Shown here piece by piece: positions 29,145 through 37,394 of a stretch of DNA of 64,000 bases. The stretch is from an uncultured Coriobacteriaceae bacterium (GTDB lineage: Bacteria > Actinomycetota > Coriobacteriia > Coriobacteriales > Eggerthellaceae): contig UQDJ01000001.1 in the NCBI GenBank assembly GCA_900539675.1, positions 1-64,000 on the forward strand. Direction: 5' to 3'. The notes beneath the pieces are model-generated. The model was not told the origin of the DNA and ran no database searches. It saw only the letters and a program-made list of their open reading frames with translations. The translations under genes were made by a program, and so were the position numbers. How positions within the stretch are numbered: position 1 is the stretch's first letter; each line of letters opens with the position of its first letter.

Positions 29145-29495
29145 CGTTTTACTCTCTCGTATATACCGCCCGCATAGCGCTTCTATAAGATCTGCTTTGC
29201 CACACATGCTTTGCACTCATACCAGCTCAATACATGTTGTATTGACATTCAGATCAAACAGGTCTGATATTTATTGACCCTCTACTATATCGATGTAATC
29301 TTTGTTTTATTAAGCACAGGCAAGAAGAGAGAATGAACGATTTGATATAGGAATAGATGACGTCTCATATGGCATGATCTACAATAGCCGCATGAAAGCC
29401 ATGAGCAACAGTAACCAGATTAACCGCTACCTGTACAACCCATACAAAGCGTCTGATCTGGTTATATGCCATATCGAAAACTAGGAGAGCGCATC
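29145..29495. other. Divergent control region between the adhesin and the LytTR regulator
   Basis: No gene is seen. On the plus strand TTGACA (29242-29247), a 17-base spacer and TGATAT (29265-29270) form a good promoter for the regulator, leaving a leader of about 220 bases. A perfect palindrome, AATACATGTTGTATT (29229-29243), touches the -35 box. Farther down, TAACCAGAT (29412-29420) and ATCTGGTTA (29456-29464) could pair around a 35-base loop just before the ribosome site. Promoters for the adhesin should lie in the same stretch on the minus strand. Confidence 0.5.
29229..29270 (+). promoter_or_regulatory. Promoter of the LytTR regulator with an overlapping palindromic operator
   Basis: TTGACA at 29242-29247 and TGATAT at 29265-29270 are 17 bases apart. 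The 15-base palindrome AATACATGTTGTATT at 29229-29243 reaches into the -35 hexamer, so a protein bound there would affect this promoter and perhaps the divergent adhesin. Confidence 0.5.
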
Positions 29496-30329
29496 ATGGT
29501 GCAACAAAATCGCTCAGCAAACCCTTCTGATGCCAAAAAACTTACTACGCTTGCCCAAGATGCTATTCAGGCCTACTACGAAGGAAATTTCGAGCCACTT
29601 CTCAGTTTGATAACCGACGACTGCGTATTTATAGGCGCTGCTTCTGACGTGTTTTACTGCAAAACCGATATTGCCAACAGTGATCATCATGGCGACGGAA
29701 TACCCACCTTCACCATGGAATTAGCTGACTTTCGCCTCATTGAAACAGGCACGCCCGATCAGGCGCTTATCATGGGCGAATATGGCCTTCACAGCAATTT
29801 TGACATGCCTATGATTTCCGCCGTTAAACAGCGCATTACTATAAGCTGCCGCTTTCAAGATGGCGCATGGCAGGCTTATTGCATTCAGGCGTCCAACGAA
29901 TGGAACGAGGTCGAAGAAGAAGAAACATTTCCTCTGCATGTAAGCAAAGCCACGTTTGAATACGTGCAAAATATCCTACAGCACAGCGCTTCTGCCCTTG
30001 CCGATCGCAGGCGCCTCTGTTTAAACGCGGGAAGCACTACCACTCTTATTGATCCTGACGCACTGCTCTACGCCCAAGCCGATGGTAAACGAAGCATTCT
30101 GCATATGACAGATCGCACGCTTAGCGTGAATATGCTCCTGGGCGAATTGGAAAATGCCTTACCCAAAAACTTTGTGCGAACACACCGGGCATATTTGACT
30201 AACGCTTACTACGTACAAGGCATTACTAGCAGATCAATTCAATTAGAAGATGGCACCGAATTGCCACTCCCCACTCGCCGCTATCAGGATATACGCGAAG
30301 CCCTATTGCGAGCGCAGGCAACCCGCTAA
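29496..30329 (+). CDS. NTF2/SnoaL-like sensor fused to a LytTR DNA-binding domain
   Basis: 277 residues from ATG 29496; AGGAG eight bases before it decides against the ATG 30 bases upstream. Residues about 12-140 have the NTF2/SnoaL cone look (LAQDAIQAYYEGNFEPLLSLITDDCVFIGA at the front; KQRITISCRFQDGAWQAYCIQAS at the back), a fold that binds small ligands. Residues about 170-270 are a LytTR domain: RRRLCLNAGSTTTLIDPDALLYAQADGKRSILHM, then LLGELENALPKNFVRTHRAYLTN and a closing LPLPTRRYQDIREAL. It lacks the usual receiver domain, so it may sense a metabolite instead of a phosphate signal. Divergent to the giant adhesin gene, it is a likely regulator of it; that is inference from position. Confidence 0.85.
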   Translation: MVQQNRSANPSDAKKLTTLAQDAIQAYYEGNFEPLLSLITDDCVFIGAASDVFYCKTDIANSDHHGDGIPTFTMELADFRLIETGTPDQALIMGEYGLHSNFDMPMISAVKQRITISCRFQDGAWQAYCIQASNEWNEVEEEETFPLHVSKATFEYVQNILQHSASALADRRRLCLNAGSTTTLIDPDALLYAQADGKRSILHMTDRTLSVNMLLGELENALPKNFVRTHRAYLTNAYYVQGITSRSIQLEDGTELPLPTRRYQDIREALLRAQATR

Positions 30330-30500
30330 CATTGCAGAACGCATTGCAAGCACAGGCGGTTTCAATCATTGCAGGACATATTGCAAGCGTAGACACCCAC
30401 TAGCTTTTCAGAACGCATGACCAATACAGGGCATCCCGCTAACAGTTTGATCCCTATTAAAAACACAGGCGACCTGCTCATATTGCAGGTCGCCTGTCAA
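30314..30500 (+). repeat. Five degenerate tandem units of about 37-38 bp
   Basis: Units begin near 30314, 30352, 30389, 30427 and 30465, with shared pieces such as CAGGC at the start, CCCGCTAACA (units 1 and 4), TTGCAG (units 1, 2 and 5), CAGAACGCAT (units 1 and 3) and TTGCAAG (units 1 and 2). The first unit lies in the last codons of the LytTR gene; the last forms the argH terminator hairpin. Unit borders are approximate. Confidence 0.45.
30460..30497 (-). terminator. Terminator of the arginine operon
   Basis: ACAGGCGACCTGC (30465-30477) pairs with GCAGGTCGCCTGT (30485-30497), 13 perfect pairs around a seven-base loop. On the minus strand it is followed by GTTTTTAAT. It lies about 55 bases past the argH stop. 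Confidence 0.85.
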
Positions 30501-30550
30501 AATACGTGCTCAAGTCACCTGTAATTCACTCGTTCACAGGCAAACAAAAG

Positions 30551-31951
30551 CTATTTTTCATTGGCAAGAGTTTTCTCATCTTCTGCCAGCGTGGATGCAC
30601 CAAGCTCAATCTGCTGCTTAACCACTGCATTGCCCGTACCACCATATGTCGTACGAGCCGCCACAATAGATTCCAAATCCAGCGCGCTTGTAATATCCGA
30701 ATCAAACAGATCGGATGCCTTCTTAAAATCTTCAAGCGATAAATCATCTAGGTCGCAACCGCGCTTGTCACACAACAGCACCAAATGCCCGACGATTTCA
30801 TGAGCCTTACGAAACGGCAAGCCCTTTTTAGCCAGATAGTCCGCCACGTCAGTCGCAGCCAAATAACCCTTCTTGGACTGGGCGCGCATGGCCTCGGCGT
30901 TAATCTTCATGGTGGCAATCATGCCCTTCATGCACACCAAGCAATCATGCAAGGTCTTGCAGGCATCAATAACGCCTTCTTTATCTTCCTGAAGATCCTT
31001 GTTATACGCCAAAGGCAAGCTTTTCATGGTGGTTAGAAGAGCCATCAAATCACCCACAACACGACCCGACTTGCCGCGAATCAGTTCAGCAAAGTCAGGA
31101 TTCTTCTTCTGGGGCATGATGGAAGAGCCCGTTGAGTATTCATCAGCTAGCGTGATGAATCCAAATTCGGACGTGGACCACAAAATGATTTCTTCAGACA
31201 GGCGGGATAGATGAATCATAGCCACTGAGCAGGCATAGTCCAAATCAAGCAGGAAATCACGATCGGATACCGCATCCAAAGAATTGGGAATCATTGAGGC
31301 AAAACCCAGTTCCTTAGTGGTCTGTTCGCGGTCCAGCGGATAGGTGGTGCCTGCCAGCGCAGCAGAACCGAGCGGGTTTGCATTCGCGGCATCAAAAGCC
31401 TGCTTTAAGCGCTTAAAGTCGCGGGTAAACATCCAGAAATAAGCCATGAAATGATGCGACAGCAACACCGGCTGAGCATGTTGCATATGGGTATAACCCG
31501 GCAAAATGGTACCCATATTTTTGCGTGCAGCTTCAATCAAAGCTCCACGTATATTGTTAACATCATGCATTAATTCGCTAGCAAGCTCTTTCGCGTACAA
31601 GCGCGTATCGGTGATAACCTGGTCGTTGCGCGAACGGCCCGTATGCAAACGAGCCCCCGCATCGCCAATATTTTCGGTTAACACCTTTTCAATGGCCATG
31701 TGAATGTCTTCATCATTGATATCGAAGCCAAATTCACCCGCTTCAATGGACTTTTCAATATCGTTTAAACCAGCAACAATTGCATCGGCATCTTCTTTGG
31801 AGATGACGCCCTGTGCTGCCAGCATACGCGCATGGGCGCGTGATCCAGCAATGTCTTGGTGATACATTGCCTTATCAACCGGCAGTGATGCACCAAATTC
31901 CTGCGTAAATTCACTTACGGGCTTTTCAAATCGTCCCGACCATAAAGCCAT
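30551..31951 (-). CDS. argH: Argininosuccinate lyase
   Basis: 466 residues, the usual length, starting at the ATG of MALWSGRFEKPVSEF; an earlier in-frame start overlaps the upstream gene and lacks a ribosome site, whereas GAAAGG stands eight bases before this one. It splits argininosuccinate into arginine and fumarate, the last step of arginine synthesis, in the cytoplasm. Seen: TGRSRNDQV (substrate binding), HAQPVLLSHH, and the fumarase/aspartase-superfamily signature GSSIMPQKKNPD at about 275-286 with the catalytic Ser loop. It is the last gene of the arg operon, five bases after the DUF2510 gene and followed by a strong terminator. Confidence 0.97.
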   Translation of the reverse strand: MALWSGRFEKPVSEFTQEFGASLPVDKAMYHQDIAGSRAHARMLAAQGVISKEDADAIVAGLNDIEKSIEAGEFGFDINDEDIHMAIEKVLTENIGDAGARLHTGRSRNDQVITDTRLYAKELASELMHDVNNIRGALIEAARKNMGTILPGYTHMQHAQPVLLSHHFMAYFWMFTRDFKRLKQAFDAANANPLGSAALAGTTYPLDREQTTKELGFASMIPNSLDAVSDRDFLLDLDYACSVAMIHLSRLSEEIILWSTSEFGFITLADEYSTGSSIMPQKKNPDFAELIRGKSGRVVGDLMALLTTMKSLPLAYNKDLQEDKEGVIDACKTLHDCLVCMKGMIATMKINAEAMRAQSKKGYLAATDVADYLAKKGLPFRKAHEIVGHLVLLCDKRGCDLDDLSLEDFKKASDLFDSDITSALDLESIVAARTTYGGTGNAVVKQQIELGASTLAEDEKTLANEK

Positions 31952-31956
31952 TGAAC

Positions 31957-32514
31957 TTACCTTTCTTTCTTGGAGCACAGAAGCAAAATGCCACCAACAA
32001 GGCTCACGAAGAGCAGCGTACACACACCAAACGCAACCGAGTTCGCTTTGGTGCCCTCATACAGACCCCAACAATGAACCGACATCGGGATCATCCAAGC
32101 CAATGGGAGAATGAGCCAGCACGTACCAATGGTGGAAATCAGCATAAAGATAAAAGCAACCAGGCGCAGCGTCCTATCGCTTGATGAAATCTGCATCGGA
32201 CCGTAGGTTTGCTGTTCGGCCACATACTGAGCCTGAGCATACTGGGCATCGCCCTGGCTTACCTGGCTTACCTGGTTAACCTGACTAGCCTGGTTTACCT
32301 GGCTAGCTTGGTTTGCCTGGTATGCCTGATTGGGGTCAACCTGAGACTGAGCGAAATTGCCCTGACCTGCAACATTGGTTGGCGCTGCCTGCGTCTGGGG
32401 CTGATTAGTCTGAGCAGCTGCGTAGTCATTCGTCCACTGATTGCCATCCCACCAACGAAGTTTGGTGGGATCGCCAGATGGATCGGGATACCAGCCTGCT
32501 ACTGGATTAGCCAT
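31957..32514 (-). CDS. DUF2510 membrane protein with a Gln/Asn-rich linker, inside the arg operon
   Basis: 185 residues from the ATG at 32514; the ATG three codons earlier is only one base from the AGGAG ribosome site, while this one is nine away. The N-terminus is a DUF2510 motif (GWYPDPSG...LRWWDGNQWT, about 5-30), a short actinobacterial module with conserved Trp residues. Then comes a Gln/Asn-rich linker of about 75 residues with repeats of the type QVNQASQ, and two membrane helices (about 122-150 and 160-180) before a basic tail. Function unknown; DUF2510 proteins are generally small membrane proteins. It lies 12 bp after argG and 5 bp before argH in the same direction, so it is expressed with arginine synthesis, which is not usual. 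The repeats may vary between strains. Confidence 0.82.
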   Translation of the reverse strand: MANPVAGWYPDPSGDPTKLRWWDGNQWTNDYAAAQTNQPQTQAAPTNVAGQGNFAQSQVDPNQAYQANQASQVNQASQVNQVSQVSQGDAQYAQAQYVAEQQTYGPMQISSSDRTLRLVAFIFMLISTIGTCWLILPLAWMIPMSVHCWGLYEGTKANSVAFGVCTLLFVSLVGGILLLCSKKER

Positions 32515-32526
32515 GGAGTCCATCTC

Positions 32527-33762
32527 CTATTCATCAATGATTTCGCCGTCGGTAAGACCCTGCTCACGACGGTTTTTGGCCCATACACGCGTGGACAGAC
32601 CATACAGATCAATGAAGCCCTTTGCGGACTGATGATTGAAGGTATCTGCTGCATCATAGGTAGCCAGACCATAGTCGTACAAAGAGAAGTTGGACTTACG
32701 ACCAGTGATGGTGCAGTTGCCCTTATAGAACTTCAGACGAACCAGACCGGTTACGCAGGTCTGGGTGGTTTCCATAAACGCATCGACAGCATGCTTTAAG
32801 GGGCTAAACCACTGACCGTTATAAACCATGGTTGCCCAGTCGTGTTCCAGATGTAGCTTGTAGCGCAGCACTTCGCGCTCGAGGCACATATCCTCAAGGC
32901 CGCGATGAGCTACGATCAAAGCCAGCGCGCCGGGAGCCTCGTAGCATTCACGGCTCTTAACACCGATCATGCGGTTTTCAATCATATCGATACGGCCAAA
33001 ACCGTTAGAACCAGCAATTTCGTTCATCTTGGCAATAATATCCAGATAGCTCATCTTCTTGCCATCAATAGCCACGGGCAGACCCTTTTCGAATTCAACT
33101 TCGATTTCGGTCGGAACATCCGGAGCCTTTTCAGGATCGGTGGTCATCGTGTAAATATCTAGCGGAGGACGATTCATCGGGTCTTCCAAAACGCCACATT
33201 CAATAGCACGACCCCACAGATTGTCATCGATGGAGTACGGCTTGGACTTCGTAGTTGGAACCGTTACACCATGAGCAGCAGCCCAGTCCATTTCCTCTTG
33301 GCGGGTGTGCATATCCCACTCACGAACCGGAGCAATAATTTCCAGCGTAGGATCCAGCGCCTGGATAGAGGTTTCAAAGCGCACCTGATCGTTGCCCTTG
33401 CCGGTGCAACCATGAGCCACATACTTGGCACCATACTTATGAGCGATATCTACCAAATACTTGGAAATCAGCGGACGAGAAAGAGCCGATACCAAAGGGT
33501 ACTTGTTCTCGAAATGAGCGTTAGCATACAGAGCCTTAGATAAGTAATCAGCTGCAAAATCTTCGCGCATGTCAGCAATGATGCAGTCGATTGCACCGGT
33601 ATCCAGTGCGCGCTGCTTAATCTTTTCCAGACCGTCATGCTCCTGGCCTACTTCGCCAACTACGGCAATTACATCCAAGCCCTTTTCCTCTTGCAGCCAC
33701 TTGATGCATACACTGGTATCCAGACCACCGGAATATGCCAGTACGCACTTTTCCTTTGCCAT
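32527..33762 (-). CDS. argG: Argininosuccinate synthase
   Basis: 411 residues. It joins citrulline and aspartate with ATP. The PP-loop AYSGGLDTS is at 9-17, followed by the family's KLDVIAVVGEVGQ-like strand, YVAHGCTGKGNDQVRFE (about 115-131, citrulline/aspartate contacts) and NLWGRAIECGVLEDP. The size and the full set of motifs fit the bacterial enzyme. It is 29 bp after argD and 12 bp before the DUF2510 gene. GAAAGG lies eight bases before the ATG. The residues VGEVGQEHDG, where most homologues have D-x-GQ, are a small departure. Confidence 0.97.
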   Translation of the reverse strand: MAKEKCVLAYSGGLDTSVCIKWLQEEKGLDVIAVVGEVGQEHDGLEKIKQRALDTGAIDCIIADMREDFAADYLSKALYANAHFENKYPLVSALSRPLISKYLVDIAHKYGAKYVAHGCTGKGNDQVRFETSIQALDPTLEIIAPVREWDMHTRQEEMDWAAAHGVTVPTTKSKPYSIDDNLWGRAIECGVLEDPMNRPPLDIYTMTTDPEKAPDVPTEIEVEFEKGLPVAIDGKKMSYLDIIAKMNEIAGSNGFGRIDMIENRMIGVKSRECYEAPGALALIVAHRGLEDMCLEREVLRYKLHLEHDWATMVYNGQWFSPLKHAVDAFMETTQTCVTGLVRLKFYKGNCTITGRKSNFSLYDYGLATYDAADTFNHQSAKGFIDLYGLSTRVWAKNRREQGLTDGEIIDE

Positions 33763-33791
33763 ATCTCAAACCTTTCTCTGGTGTATCTAAC

Positions 33792-35114
33792 TTATTCTTC
33801 GACGGTGTTTTTAATCTCTGCGTCAGCCTGAGCATCGGCTTCGTTGTCGTATTCAGCTTCCTTGGCCGCATCTCTCTGAGCACTAGCGCCGTCGCGCACT
33901 GCGGCAATCATACCCGGCAAATCGGCCAGAAGCTGGTCAATTTCGCGCTTCGTTACAATCAGCGGAGGCAAGAAGCGCAAGGTATGCGCGCTGGTGGCGT
34001 TTAACAGGTAGCCTTCTTCAAGGGCCTTGTTTACCACGTCATTAGCATCGATGCCATCAGCCAAATCAGCGCCAATCATCAAGCCCAAACCGCGAACTTC
34101 TGTAATGCCATCAATCTTGGCCAGAGCATCGGCGAAGTACTCGCCCAGTTCCTGAACGTCTTCGTCAAAGTGACCGCGGGTTAAGGTTGCCAGCGTTGCA
34201 TGAGCTGCCGCCATAGCCAAATTGCTGCCACCGAAGGTAGACCCGTGATCGCCTGGCTCAAACGCTTCGGCCACTTCAATGCGAGCAGCGCAAGCACCCA
34301 TAGGGAAGCCAGAAGCAATGCCTTTTGCCATCGTGATAATGTCGGGAGTGATGCCCATAGCCTGGAAGGCAAAGGGATATTCGCCACAGCGGAAAATACC
34401 GCACTGAACTTCGTCGCAAATAATTAGCACGCCGTTCTGACGGCAGAACTTAACAACTTCGAACAAAACGTCTGGATCCCATGGATGGATACCCGATTCG
34501 CCCTGAACGCATTCGATCATAACGGCTGCAACCTGATCAACATGTTCGAAGTAAGCTTCATGCAGCGCTTTCATGTCATTCATGGGAACATGAATAAACC
34601 CACCTGGCAGAGGTGCAAACTTTTCCTGCTTTGCTGGCTGGGCTGTTGCTGCCAAGGTTGCCAACGTACGACCGTGGAAGGAATTATCCATCGTAATGAT
34701 GTACTGGCCACCCGTACCTTCCTTCTTGGAATACAGACGAGCTAACTTAATGGCGCACTCATTTGCTTCAGCGCCAGAATTTGCAAAAAACACCGGCCAA
34801 GGAGCACGGAAAAACTTCGGCACGCATACATTAAGCATGTCAGAAATCATCTTGGCTACTTCACCGCGATTTTCAATGTAGTAATAGTTGCTTACGTGAA
34901 TAAGCTTCTGCGCCTGCTCGGCAATAGCCTGGCTTACCGCCGGATGACAATGGCCCAAGCTGTCAGCGCCAATACCTGCCATAAAATCCAGATAGGTTTT
35001 GCCGGTATCATCCTTTACCTGCATACCGGAACCTTCTACCAGCATGACCGGTTTACGGTTAAAGGTGTGCATTACAAAATGGTCATCGAGCTTTTTTGCT
35101 TCTTCGAAACCCAT
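33792..35114 (-). CDS. argD: Acetylornithine aminotransferase
   Basis: 440 residues from the ATG of MGFEEAKKLDDH, with GGAAAGG upstream; the longer frame has no such site. A class III PLP aminotransferase that makes N-acetylornithine from the semialdehyde and glutamate. Seen: YLDFMAGIGADSLGHCHP, FFANSGAEANECAIKLAR (phosphate site), SFHGRTLATLAAT, the Asp-x-Val motif ICDEVQCGIFRCG and the PLP lysine in ITMAKGIASGFPMGA. A charged C-terminal tail of about 35 residues (Ala/Glu/Asp-rich, ending KNTVEE) extends past the family's normal end. It is 31 bp after argB in the operon. It could also serve in lysine synthesis as a succinyl-diaminopimelate aminotransferase, as other ArgD proteins do. Confidence 0.95.
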   Translation of the reverse strand: MGFEEAKKLDDHFVMHTFNRKPVMLVEGSGMQVKDDTGKTYLDFMAGIGADSLGHCHPAVSQAIAEQAQKLIHVSNYYYIENRGEVAKMISDMLNVCVPKFFRAPWPVFFANSGAEANECAIKLARLYSKKEGTGGQYIITMDNSFHGRTLATLAATAQPAKQEKFAPLPGGFIHVPMNDMKALHEAYFEHVDQVAAVMIECVQGESGIHPWDPDVLFEVVKFCRQNGVLIICDEVQCGIFRCGEYPFAFQAMGITPDIITMAKGIASGFPMGACAARIEVAEAFEPGDHGSTFGGSNLAMAAAHATLATLTRGHFDEDVQELGEYFADALAKIDGITEVRGLGLMIGADLADGIDANDVVNKALEEGYLLNATSAHTLRFLPPLIVTKREIDQLLADLPGMIAAVRDGASAQRDAAKEAEYDNEADAQADAEIKNTVEE

Positions 35115-35145
35115 AGCTTTCCTTTCCGTCAATAACCCCACAATT

Positions 35146-36090
35146 TTACAGGTTTTCATTCAAACGCGAGGCAAGAATACCCAGCGGACGCATTTCTTCT
35201 TTAGTTATTTTTGCACTGTTGTCATAAATCAGCGTACCAACACCGCTCGAAGTAAGCAGCTCAACTAAGATAGAATGCGGCTTCGTGCCATTGACAATAT
35301 GGGCACGTGGTACACCGCCTTCAATAGCACTCACACACGATTGCAGCTTTGGAATCATGCCGCTCGACACTTTGCCTTCCGCCAGCATCATGCGCGTTTC
35401 ATCGACTGACATCTGCGATACCAGCGAATCTTTGTCGCTGAAGTCCTCATAGAAACCATCCACATCGGTAAGAAACACAATCTTGTGCGCGTGGATAGCA
35501 GAAGCTATTGCACAGGCGGCAACATCGGCATTGATGTTGTACGAACCATCATCTTCGCCCTTACCAACTGAGGCAATGATGGGAATATAGTCAGCTGCGA
35601 TAAGAGCATTGATGTAGCCGGGGTTCACTTCGACAACCTTGCCAACACGTCCCAAAGATGGATCTTTTTGTTCGGCAATAATGGTTCCTGCATCGGTGCC
35701 ATTCACGCCAACTGCCAAATTGCCATGTTCATTCATGGCCAAAACCAGCTCTTCGTTCACCTTGCCAATGAGCGTCATCTTTACTACGTCCATAGCTTCA
35801 TCGTTGGTGACACGCTGGCCATCTTTGAATTCGACATCGATACCGAAGCGGTTCATATTGCTGGTTATTTCCTTGCCACCACCATGAACAATAACCGGAT
35901 TTACGCCCATAATTTTCAGCATGACGATATCGCTCATAACGTCATAGCGCAGCTTAGGGTCAACCATGGCAGCGCCACCATATTTAATAACAACCGTTTT
36001 ACCCGTTGCGTTTTTAATCCACGGGAAGGCTTCAATTAAAACTTCAGCAGTATGGCTGGAGGTAATTTTGCGATCTCTGGCATATTTCAT
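35146..36090 (-). CDS. argB: Acetylglutamate kinase
   Basis: 314 residues. It phosphorylates N-acetylglutamate with ATP, the second step of the pathway and in many organisms the one inhibited by arginine. The amino-acid-kinase fold shows VVIKYGGAAM (ATP lysine, about 33-42), VIVHGGGKEI (about 68-77), GVNGTDAGTI, VGKVVEVNP and SGMIPKLQSC. An N-terminal extension before VVIKYGG (AEVLIEAFPWI) is the kind of helix found in arginine-inhibited hexameric kinases, so feedback control is likely. Its ATG overlaps the argJ stop by four bases (ATGA), showing coupled translation. Confidence 0.96.
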   Translation of the reverse strand: MKYARDRKITSSHTAEVLIEAFPWIKNATGKTVVIKYGGAAMVDPKLRYDVMSDIVMLKIMGVNPVIVHGGGKEITSNMNRFGIDVEFKDGQRVTNDEAMDVVKMTLIGKVNEELVLAMNEHGNLAVGVNGTDAGTIIAEQKDPSLGRVGKVVEVNPGYINALIAADYIPIIASVGKGEDDGSYNINADVAACAIASAIHAHKIVFLTDVDGFYEDFSDKDSLVSQMSVDETRMMLAEGKVSSGMIPKLQSCVSAIEGGVPRAHIVNGTKPHSILVELLTSSGVGTLIYDNSAKITKEEMRPLGILASRLNENL

Positions 36091-37370
36091 GAGCGATAGT
36101 CTCCGTTAATCGATACGTACTCGTGCGAAAAGTCACAGGTCCACATCGTAGTCTCTGCTGAACCTGCACCAAGATGAGCTTCAATCAGAATCTCAGGCTC
36201 TTCGAATCGTCGCAGCGCCTCATCTTCGTCAAAGGGAACTGGCAAGCCATCGCGCAACACCGGCATGCCCATAATGTCAATCGATACGTTTTCCTGACAA
36301 AACGCTGCACCCGATCTGCCAAGCGCCCCTGCAATTCTGCCCCAGTTAGCATCGTGACCATAAATAGCTGTTTTCACCAGAGGCGAATTCGCCACGGTGC
36401 GCGCAGCCATATCAGCATCTTTATCGTTTGCCGCGCCGCGTATTACTACCGTCACCAATTTGGTGGCACCTTCACCATCGCGCGCCATGCTACGAGCCAA
36501 ATACGTCGTGACTTCGGCAAGCGCCGCACGAAATTCTTCATAAGCCACACTGTCTTCATCGAATGCTGGCTTGCCACTGGCCGCCTTACCTGAAGCGAAG
36601 GCAACGCAGGTATCATTGGTGGACGTATCACCATCGACTGTTACCTTATTAAAGCTGCCATCGACCGCCACCTTAAGCGCATGGTGTAACAGAGCCGGTG
36701 GAACTGGAGCGTCGGTGGTAATAACCGAAATCATGGTGGCCATATTCGGCATAATCATGCCGGACCCCTTTGCCATACCACCAACCGTAAACGTACAGCC
36801 GGCATACTCAGCACACTGACTTTCGTAGCTTACGGCAAATTCCTTTGGCACCGTGTCGGTAGTCATAATGGCACGCGCAGCTCTATGTCCATTGGCATTG
36901 CGCTGAACTTCGTCAGCCGCATCTTCAGTCCATAAAGCTGCATGCAATTCAGGCACTGCCGCCTCAAACGGCGCCATGTCCAGCTGCTGACCAATAACAC
37001 CGGTAGATGCCACGAGCACATCTTCTTCAGCGCAACCTACCGTATCAGCAACAAGAGCTGCCGTTTTGCGGGCATTGTCTAGCCCTACACTGCCCGTTGC
37101 CGCATTAGCGGTGCCGGAATTGATCACCATAGCACGAGCCAACCCAAACCCACGGTTTTCCAGATGCTCGCGAGACACTATTACCGGTGCCGCGCAGAAC
37201 ACATTCTGCGTAAACACACCAGCAGCGGCACAAAGTTCATCGGCTTCAACCAAAGCCATATCTAAACGGTTAGGATCTTCACGAAAGCCAGCATGAATAC
37301 CGCCAGCCTTAAAACCGCGTGCGGAAGCAACGCCACCGCCTTCGATGGTGCAAAGTGTCAGATCAGCCAT
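36087..37370 (-). CDS. argJ: Glutamate N-acetyltransferase / ornithine acetyltransferase
   Basis: 427 residues. It moves the acetyl group from acetylornithine back to glutamate and so recycles it; bifunctional members also use acetyl-CoA. Seen: GIHAGFREDPNRLDMAL near the start, the oxyanion-hole region STGVIGQQLDM, and the autocleavage site GSGMIMPNMATMIS, in which the Thr of the ATM motif becomes the N-terminal nucleophile of the beta chain (about residue 210). The closing NDKDADMAARTVANSPLVKTA and YGHDANWGRI are standard. It overlaps argB by four bases and follows argC by 24 bp. No separate argA or argE is seen in the window, which agrees with a cyclic acetyl route. Confidence 0.96.
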   Translation of the reverse strand: MADLTLCTIEGGGVASARGFKAGGIHAGFREDPNRLDMALVEADELCAAAGVFTQNVFCAAPVIVSREHLENRGFGLARAMVINSGTANAATGSVGLDNARKTAALVADTVGCAEEDVLVASTGVIGQQLDMAPFEAAVPELHAALWTEDAADEVQRNANGHRAARAIMTTDTVPKEFAVSYESQCAEYAGCTFTVGGMAKGSGMIMPNMATMISVITTDAPVPPALLHHALKVAVDGSFNKVTVDGDTSTNDTCVAFASGKAASGKPAFDEDSVAYEEFRAALAEVTTYLARSMARDGEGATKLVTVVIRGAANDKDADMAARTVANSPLVKTAIYGHDANWGRIAGALGRSGAAFCQENVSIDIMGMPVLRDGLPVPFDEDEALRRFEEPEILIEAHLGAGSAETTMWTCDFSHEYVSINGDYRS

Positions 37371-37394
37371 ATGAGTTCACTCCTAAATGAGGAT

